NCBI GenBank assembly: GCA_020740775.1
Contig: JAHEWK010000060.1
Location: forward strand, 1-27,665
Source: Ilyonectria destructans
Taxonomy: Eukaryota; Ascomycota; Sordariomycetes; Hypocreales; Nectriaceae
Reading direction: 5' to 3'
Length of the DNA: 27,665 nt
Below the pieces are notes generated by a model. It made no database searches, was not told the origin of the DNA, and was given only the letters and a program-made list of their open reading frames with translations. Positions 20,802 to 27,665 of this stretch are shown here, in pieces (the stretch's first letter is position 1; the number at the start of each line of letters is the position of its first letter). Both the position numbers and the translations under genes were made by a program.

Positions 20802-22839
20802 TTAGCAAAGGGTGCGATAGACCTTCTTCCACAGCGGCCAACCACGCCTCTCATCTCGTTCTTGCTGGTTTATATAGACTCGGTAGTATCGTCGGCCTGT
20901 GTCGACATCTATCTCGTGGACCCGGAGGACTTTTGTCCGGAGCCAGATCTTGTGGCAAATATAGAAGATAAGCACGATAGGGATTGTCATGAACCGAAGG
21001 AAAAAGGTCTTCAGCCTGCCTGACGGGCTAGTATCTAAGCCAGGCGTCTCGATGGGCGAGATGGCAATCCATATCTGGGAGAGAAGCACTAGGATATAGC
21101 CTATAAGTGCGAACCAAGACCCAATGACGCCGACGTTTGAGCGGAAGGGAAGCTTCTCTAAGGGATACGACGCGTACGCCCAGGCCTTACGGAAGCGGAT
21201 ATGACAGAGGGAGATACTAGCCCAAGTGAAGATCGTGCTCAAGGCGCTGATAGAGACGAGCAAGTGGAGGATATTACTATAGGCTTTCAGTTCGGTCAAG
21301 TAAGCCATCAGCCTGACCAAGGCTGCAAAGAGAATAGCCATTAGAGGCCGACCCTGTTTATCAACGTAGGCGAAGATTTGAGGTGCGTGTGACTGCTCAG
21401 CTAGGGCGGCAAGAGTTCGGGACGAGCCAAAGACGGCCGAATTGCCAACGCTAAGAACAGCAATAAGGATAACAGCGTTCATAACGCTCGAGAGGAACGT
21501 AGTACCTGCACTCTCGATAGCGATAACAAAGGGGCTAGCTGAGGCATCTGTGTTACTCTTGCCATAAATAAGATGGGGCTCATTTGAAGGGACAAGGAGG
21601 CCAACTAGCAATATGGCAACAATATAGAAGATAGCGATACGCCAGAAGACCTGCTTGATAGCCAAAGGGAATGACTTGCGGGGGTTGGCTGCTTCAGCGG
21701 CCGCGAGGCCGATAAGCTCGGTGCCGGCAAAAGAGAAGGCAGATGTCACCAAGCAGCTACTAAAGCCCTTAAGGCCGTTATTAAAGGGGCCGGGATCGCG
21801 CCAGTACTGGCCGCCAATGTAGCCGCTCTCGGGCCGGCCACCGATATTGATGACAATACCAAGCAGGCTATGGTCTTTATTAGTTATTGCTTTGGTGCCA
21901 GCGGCAGAGAGGGAAACTTACATAAAGCCAATAATAGCTATGATTTTAATAATAGAGAAAATAAACTCAGCTTCACCGTATGCCTTCACGCCAAAGAGGT
22001 TGATTGCAATAATTGCAAGGAGGAAGATAGTAATAAAGATGGCTTTGCTTAGGTGCTCGTTCCAGTAGGTGATGATGCGGGCAGCGGCGATGAGTTCTAG
22101 GGGAAGGGCGAGGAGCCATTGGAAACAGTAGCAAAGTTTAGGAGACAAAGTTAGCCTCGGCGGCATAGCCAAGAAATCAAGATAGCACTCTATGTATATC
22201 GAAAGACTATGGCAGGACTTACTTCCAGCCCATGGCGAAGCCCCACGACGGATCGAGAAATCGAGTCGAGAAGGCAGAGAAGGAACCAGCAACAGGGAAT
22301 AGAATACAAAGCTCGCATAGGGACTGCATCGTGCAGTATTGCAGGGCGCCGATGAAGAGGTAGGAGAGGAGGACCCCAGCTGGGCCGCCCTTATAGAGGG
22401 ACGATCCAGAGACGACAAAGAGACCAGTTCCGATGACGCCATCAGCAACAGCTTCTTTCTCCTAGGTACCTCATATCGATCCATGGGACTCACCGACGGC
22501 TCCACCAAACGCAATCATCTGTAGATGCCTCCCTTTCAAATCCCGTGCCAACGCTGATGTGGCCGTCTTCCTATTCGCTGCTCTCATGTCATAGTACCGT
22601 TCTCCGGGCCCGGCGGCCATAGCCGGCCTCACAGTCGGTTCATACCCGCCGTCCCGGGTCTTAATGGTCCGTCGCTCGGCGAGGCGGAAGCCGTCCATCC
22701 AGTCGGCGGCGTCCTTGGATGGGACTGGCTGATTGGCCGAGATTCTCCAGGCGGCGCCCTTGTCGTCTGCGCCGCTGCCGCCGAGGTCTGTCATCTCGAC
22801 GACCTCGACGTCACGGGTGAGGACGATGCCGCTCCTCAT
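20802..22839 (-). CDS. Amino acid permease (YAT/AAP family), one defective splice acceptor
   Basis: Proposed exons on the minus strand are 22839-22494, 22451-22223, 22131-21922 and 21867-20802, giving 616 codons in agreeing phases without an internal stop. The product would be a 12-TM proton-coupled amino acid importer of the plasma membrane. Family blocks are LKGRHLQMIAFGGAVG at the end of exon 1, GVIGTGLFVVSG and GSFSAFSTRFLDPSWGFAMG in exon 2, and LPLELIAAARIITYWN in exon 3. Exon 4 has SAFSFAGTELIGLAAAEAAN, FTWASISLCHIRFRKAW and a C-terminal WPLWKKVYRTLC. Intron 3 (21921-21868) is canonical with an AACTAAT-like branch site. Intron 1 has a GTGAGT donor but a weak acceptor. Intron 2 has donor GTAAGT at 22222, but the point where the protein resumes (near 22132) shows TTTG instead of an AG. 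It may therefore be a new pseudogene. Start MRSGIVLTR; MTDLGGSG is an alternative. Confidence 0.82.
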
Positions 22840-23220
22840 TTTAAGTGGGGGATCTAGGTTTCGACCTGGAGAAAGAGGGAAGGGAAAGAAAAAGAAAAGG
22901 AGAATAAGTGATCCCCGATTAGGGCAAGTAGTTATTCTAGGGAGTTCGATAAACACGAAGATCGATCTCTGGAATGTCGATGGACACGGAGAAGGATATT
23001 TCGATAATGCTTCTAGAAATCCCACGGATCGGAACGGCCAGGCGGACCCCCCTAGTACTATACTTTATTGCCTCACCGCACTCGAAGGCATAGCCTTGGG
23101 CCCGGTCCCATCCTCCCAAACCTCACGAGTGACAGCTCCGGGTGGGCCCTCCCCCTGTCTCATGGAGGGACGAGCTCCAAGCCTCATACTAGACTGGTAT
23201 CTCTCTAAGATCGATAGCGG
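22840..23220 (-). promoter_or_regulatory. Permease upstream region with HGATAR sites
   Basis: CGATAA at 22947-22952 and 23002-23007 and CGATAG at 23212-23217 fit the HGATAR consensus of fungal GATA regulators such as AreA, which activate amino acid permeases under nitrogen limitation. They lie within about 400 bp of the permease start. Three six-base matches could occur by chance, so control by a GATA factor is an inference. Confidence 0.3.
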
Positions 23221-24053
23221 CGTTAGCTTCGCTCATTTTCTCTCAGATCAAGGACAACCCATTTCCAATTGGCAATGGCGCCGACACCATCCTGAGGTTC
23301 ATCTCGGCGACGTCAAACGGCGATGCAGTCTTGACTCGCCATCTAATCAAAACAAGAAGGACTGATCTAGTGATGGTGGCTCTGTTGATGTATTTCGGCT
23401 TTCTGAGGATCAAAAAAGCTCCAAGTCCTGCCCATTTGATTCTAAGTTTTCGGTCATCCCTCCGAAACTTCCTGGATATCAAGCAGCCTGCCGATCACTC
23501 CCTCAAGGATCAGGACCCTCCCGTTAGGATCGGAGCTCTGGTGCCTCGACCACGTGCAGCGGGGTACTGACAGCTGATGGTATCGATGTTGTCCTGCCCT
23601 TGAGTCCTTGGGGCAGGTGTTGTGAGGGACTTTACTGATTGTCAGGATGCTCCACCCCGCATGAGTCAGTGCATTGAGCATGCTTCAGCTGACAAGGGTC
23701 AACAGGACACTAACCACCAATCTATTCATCCCATCACACCCTTTGCTTTTGCTTTTGTCGCCGCCTTGGATGTGGCTGACATCTCATTTTCTCGAACAGA
23801 TTTTGACTTCCCCGCTAAGATACTGTCTAGCCAGTAAAATAGCTTCGGCATATCGCTTCGGCATTGGTAATAGGTCGGCCACATATAAGCCGGGCGGACA
23901 CTAACCAACCGCGTCAGAATCATTCATCAATGAGGCCAAGCGACCCAAAACAAGCTTCAGCGAGCGGTGTGCTGACCAAGCAGACCTTAATCTGATCATT
24001 TTGTCATTCCGCGTGGCAGTATCGTGCGCGACAGGCTAACCTCCACCATGTGA
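23221..24053. other. Intergenic region, no gene recognised
   Basis: Normal composition. Several overlapping frames of 60-80 codons on both strands carry no recognisable domain. No repeat or RNA gene seen. Confidence 0.35.
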
Positions 24054-24350
24054 TCACTTACAAGCACTTCCTTTCCAGAACATGTTAGCCCCTGGGTCGC
24101 CGCGCACCTCGCCCTCGTTAAGTACCGCCCATGACGATGCGCCATCTTCGCCGCTAGGTTTAGCAACCCTGCCGTCACCGCCTCCACCCCAACCCACAAC
24201 ATCAGCCACATGTGGCCTGTCAAGGTTGATGTTCCGAAGGCGAATTGGAGTAACCTCCTCTGGAGCCGCTCCAGCCGCGAATACACCCAACCTTTGCACC
24301 GCAGATACCGAATCGTCATTATCGCTGTTCGCTCTCCGCGAAAGGATAGC
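24054..24350 (-). other. Possible exon or gene fragment, unrecognised
   Basis: A minus-strand frame gives an Ala/Gly-rich stretch with a coding-like look, including VTPIRLRNINLDRPHVADVV and then DPGANMFWKGSA before a stop. Upstream it extends a short way in frame. I do not recognise the family. Opposite-strand frames of similar length are Pro/Ser-rich and look like shadows. It may be a remnant of another accessory gene. Confidence 0.3.
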
Positions 24351-24631
24351 TATATCGATCTAGTGCTAGCTTGAGGAGCGCTCCTATTCCTGTATTCCGT
24401 TCATCCTTTGCCCAAACTTTCTTTCACCAATCGTCTCTTGCGAGGATTAATTTCCTTAGCAGTGGCCTGGCCAATCAAACGCGAGAAGGTGGTAAGTCAG
24501 CAAATTTCCTAAGATAGCTCATGGCTTTACGCGAATCATTACTCAGTCCGCAAGAGTAAACTCTAATTTACGCGGTATCATGTAACTACAGATAAGTCAA
24601 CTCTCTCCTGTAAAAGTTTTTCCCGACTAGC

Positions 24632-24960
24632 GGCTGTTAGCACTAGGATAGGGGAAAATTCTTTACAGGCCACAAAAGGCCGCAATAGCTACTAGCGCCC
24701 ATCAGGGCACTAACAGCAGCAGATGAGGGGTTAAGCGAGTTGACCTCATCCTGTACTGCGGCCACGGCCGCAGTGTGATAGCTCTGGCTATGATTGCAGT
24801 CTGCTATCCTGATCAGCTGAGCGGCTGCAGTAGCAGCAGGGAAGCAGCACGGCTCAGAGCAGCCAGCGACACCGCTGTAACTCTTGTATCTGCTGTTTGA
24901 ATGTTCAGACTCGGAGCGGATACAGCTATTGCAACCAACAGCAGTCACGACACCAGCTTT
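24632..24960. other. CAG/GCTG-rich segment with a 20-bp palindrome
   Basis: This segment is rich in CAGCAG and GCTG words. It contains the perfect inverted repeat ACTGCGGCC-AC-GGCCGCAGT at 24755-24774, and GCTGTTAGCAC near 24633 faces GCACTAACAGC near 24703 as inverted copies. TGTTAG near 24636 and CCAACA near 24942 would suit Copia LTR ends, but the flanking bases do not form a target duplication. It abuts the truncated end of the CocE-like gene, so it may be inserted DNA. Confidence 0.35.
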
Positions 24961-24972
24961 AATCTAGACGGA

Positions 24973-25308
24973 CTACAGCTCCAGCCACGGCTCCCGGTCG
25001 TCAACTGAAGCAGCGACATACCCATGGCTGCACCACCACATGGGATCTGCAGCTTCAAATTGATACTCCTTAGTGACTCTGGAGCGGTCCAAGCCACTGC
25101 TAGGAGGGAAGAAAGAGATGTCAATCCCTCCATCCTTGCCGTAAACAGAATAATTAAGAAGAACTGGTAGCCTTTCTCCTTCGCGCTCCCCAGGCTGATA
25201 TATGTTGCTTAGTAAAGTGGTCCCGTCCCGGAGAGGGACTTTCACATTCAGATACTTGACGAGGGAGTCTTCCGTCACGACCTTGAGGGTAGGGAGCCCA
25301 CCGTCCAT
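24973..25308 (-). pseudogene. CocE/NonD-type hydrolase (X-Pro dipeptidyl-peptidase S15 family), N-terminal fragment
   Basis: The 111-codon frame reads KVVTEDSLVKYLNVKVPLRD, then GTTLLSNIYQPG, LPVLLNYSVYGKDGG and DPMWWCSHGYVAASVDDR. This is the conserved start of the alpha/beta-hydrolase domain of S15/CocE enzymes (VPLRDG..L...IYRP; ..YGK; W...GY....D.RG). Full proteins have about 550-650 residues. Here the frame stops five codons after DDR, before the nucleophile elbow GxSxxG. I saw no continuation in the window. The coding sequence ends against the CAG-rich segment at about 24960. Codons upstream of Met 25308 stay open briefly, so an earlier exon is possible. It cannot be a working enzyme. 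Confidence 0.75.
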
Positions 25309-25329
25309 CCTAGCCGGAGGGGTTGCTAG

Positions 25330-26695
25330 AAATAAGAGTTAAGAAAGGATTCCAGTGTCCAATTGAGGGTATCTTGCCTTGGATAAAGTTTCCATGTCGC
25401 TTAGTCTCAGCTAGAGCTGTTTCAGTGACGCTCCTGTGATCCATCCATTGGGGATAGACGTTAAGTAGGTTGGTTTCAGAGTTAGACGAGTTGCACGTGC
25501 GTAGTGTGATGTAAGTCAGTCAAACATATCCAGAGCTTGACTGAGAAAGTGCATCGAAGGGTTATTTGTATCTGACCCAGGGAATGTCATCATCTCCTCG
25601 GCGTTCAACTTGCTCCATTCCCGCAATAGTTTCGGGCTACGAATGAACTCCGTGAAGCCGGCGGGGACTTGCCATTGGGTACAGATTCAATATAAATAGC
25701 TAGTTTCGTGGTTCTTAAGGGTGTGGACAGGGCCCGTACGACGGCTATATTAAAATGTGCGGAGTGTGAGCTGGCAATGGGTATGCATGTGGCATTTCAT
25801 AGCCCGTCGCCACCACTAGTGCCCACTCCTGCTAAATTGGACCCTGTTAGAACACCTGGGCGGCAGGTAGTGATATGACATTAAGTTGTCATTTTATTAA
25901 ATCGGATTATATTAAAACATGGTGGAATTAAGCACATCTACCTACGTATTGTCAAGTTCGCTCGGATTGCAGTGAGGCAGATGTGGATCTGGCATTAGTT
26001 GGGGTAGTTTCACCAGCCCAATGCCTGAACGCCAGATTCTCATGACAAGAAAATGCCTTCTAAATCACAAAAGCCTTGTCGATGTGAACTCATAACGTGG
26101 AGAGTTTACCACACGTTTCCTCGACCTATGGAGGCGTTTCGTGTTATCAGAACAACGAACATATCCCGCCAGTGAGTCGTGTATTCCATAAGAGGTATGG
26201 CTGTCCATCATCTCGTCCTCACCACCCCTAATACGGGTCGTTCCCCATTGGCTATGTCGTAAGGGCCTTGTCAAGCTCACAACAGTGGGTCTGTTAGACT
26301 CACCTCGGCTGCTCGGCTCGGCATGGGGACCAAAGCAAGAATATCGATCTTCTGTTATTGAACTGAATCGAGTTGCAATAACCCGATATGCACATTGACG
26401 TCCACCGTTCCAGAGGAAGGGGACTGATGAAGGAGACAAATACGTTGCCACTTTTGGTGCCCTGAGATTGTGTCAACTGCTGGTTTCAGTCGTATTTTGC
26501 AACTCTCGCTGTTATTCCATCGCTGCTACTTCCCCTCGAGCTGTGGTTCTGCACCAATGACTTCCTGGATCCCAACATACGACCCATCTCTGTTCATCCG
26601 GGGGTATGACAACCGCACCCCATCTGCCCCAAGAAGCGCTGCGGACACCCAACGCACTCTAGACTGTTCGGGTATGTCACTACATTCGCGGACTT
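25330..26695. other. Intergenic region, no gene recognised
   Basis: Mostly normal composition, with a short AT-rich patch near 25880-25930. A 128-codon frame at 26065-26451 (-) lacks recognisable domains and its residues look non-protein-like. No repeat, LTR or RNA gene was identified. Confidence 0.35.
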
Positions 26696-27665
26696 CTAAA
26701 GACCTTCCTCAATCTCAACGATCCTTTGGAGAATTCGCGATGCTATGAACCCGGTGAGAGGCCCTTCGGCTCGAGGAAGTCGGCGCAATATGTCGATCCC
26801 AACCCTCCGCACCAATGGATGACGACATCTCATCACAAACCTGAGAATAGGGGAGAGAACACCACCCGTCATAGTGAAGTGTGTCGACTCCATTTCGGCA
26901 CTTGCGGCTACAGCTGTGGCATACCGGGCTATTTCAGTAAATGCGTCCATGTGTCGGTCCCATTCCACCTGTGCTCCCTTGTCAGTTGGCCCGTAGAGTG
27001 CGAGATACGTGTCGAGTCTCCGAAGATGAATCAGGGAAATCCGGTACTGGTACCCTGATAGCGAGGCCCCCTGTGCAGTCATTGGCGTTGCGTTGAATGC
27101 CCGCAACCACCTGTCGTACGAGTTTCGACACCTAGCTCGCTTGCACTGGTCGTGTTGGCCAATACCCAAACGTATGCAAGCATTCCATAATGCCTCAAGA
27201 TAATCACTGGCCTCTTGCAGGCTGTCTAGAGGTAAAGGCATCTCATCGAGTGGGCTGAACATGGAAGGTCTGATTTGGGTGGGGTGTATCGTCAAATCAA
27301 TCTAAGACGCCCATCAGCGAATGTTATCTCAGTTGCCCGAAACACTGCGAGTCAGACAACAGACCTCCGCAACTTGAATATCTAATCGTAGGAAGAACGA
27401 TCGGAACGCATCCAGCGGCTTGCTTATTCCGGCGACGCTGTCGATTAACCCATTCTGGACCATCATCTTCAACCCGGACATGATGAGGTTAATTCCGTCC
27501 TCGAGGTTGCCAAAGAGGATCTGCTCTGGTTGGTTCGCTGACTGTCCAAGCGGGGGCTCGAAGACTACTTTCCTCTAAGCTTGCAAAAATCACGGACGAT
27601 GTTAACAGGTGGATTGAGAACCCGACCCATTCAGATGATGCGACAGCCGGCGAAGGGCCAAGCGG
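26696..27665 (-). CDS. Fungal transcription regulator (Zn2Cys6-type, DUF3468-like C-terminus), 5' end beyond the window
   Basis: Two exons are visible, 27574-27365 (70 codons) and 27301-26696 (201 residues plus stop). They are joined by a 63-bp intron (27364-27302; GTCTGT donor, CTTAG acceptor), and a further CTTAG acceptor at 27575 marks another intron upstream. The first exon reads QILFGNLEDGINLIMSGLKM and SFFLRLDIQ, the helical region around which DUF3468-type regulators carry a bound sensor domain. The second has SLIHLRRLDTYLALYGPTD, then RCRHPLVRRVGIDILRR and ILQRIVEIEE, blocks typical of the C-terminal domain. The Zn2Cys6 DNA-binding domain would lie to the right of the window and is not seen. 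No stops interrupt the two exons. It ends shortly after VEIEE, earlier than many relatives. Confidence 0.75.

Noticed and set aside
22733..23365. 210-codon plus-strand frame over the permease start and upstream region
   Set aside because: It is antisense to permease exon 1 (22839-22494 region) and its product has no domain-like features. The minus-strand frame has the family match.
24636..24942. Copia solo LTR (TGTTAG...CCAACA)
   Set aside because: The five bases on each side (GCGGC and GCAGT) do not form a target duplication, and the internal sequence does not look like an LTR. Kept only as a compositional segment.
26065..26451. 128-codon minus-strand frame as a gene
   Set aside because: Residue composition and order give no domain, helix pattern or family resemblance. 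It is probably a chance open frame.
1..27665. CRISPR arrays, bacterial operons or phage modules
   Set aside because: No regularly spaced repeats were seen. The spliced genes and RIP signature indicate a fungal nuclear genome.

Overview
The window looks like a chromosome segment from a filamentous ascomycete (Pezizomycotina). The evidence is short spliceosomal introns (46-64 bp, GT...AG, with CTAA-type branch sites), fungal gene families (F-box/leucine-rich proteins, DHA1-type MFS transporters, YAT-type amino acid permeases, fungal calpain-like proteins, CocE-type hydrolases, Zn2Cys6-regulator C-termini), and long tracts that are almost free of CpA, TpG and CpG but rich in TpA, the mark of repeat-induced point mutation (RIP). 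No gene seen complete in the window is clearly intact.

Layout. Bases 1-5480 are a RIP-degraded repeat compartment. It holds a well-preserved solo LTR (847-1270) with a perfect 5-bp target duplication. It also holds a minus-strand Ty3/gypsy reverse transcriptase-RNase H relic (about 2640-3690) and a large imperfect inverted repeat (3692-4846) whose right arm carries a nested Copia-type solo LTR. Bases 5481-6420 are a GC-rich polypyrimidine block with one A in 777 nt, followed by two diverged direct-repeat copies. Bases 6839-10587 hold an F-box pseudogene (+) convergent with an MFS transporter pseudogene (-). Bases about 11140-16900 are a second transposon-derived region with RIP-degraded sequence and a truncated pogo-like transposase on the minus strand (14830-15802). 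Bases 16.9-18.15 kb show no gene I recognise.

The right part is gene-derived. A calpain-like pseudogene (-, 18155-19759) carries many frameshifts. An amino acid permease (-, 20802-22839) reads cleanly apart from one intron with no AG acceptor at the expected place. A CocE/NonD hydrolase N-terminal fragment (-, 24973-25308) ends before its catalytic serine region. The C-terminal part of a fungal transcription regulator (-) runs off the right edge.

I see no cluster or operon logic connecting the genes. They look like independent accessory genes decaying beside a transposon-rich compartment, as in subtelomeric or dispensable regions (inference). I did not find a convincing new functional system. 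The most unusual signals are the A-free block, the inverted repeat with an internally provable nested insertion, and the concentration of broken accessory genes.
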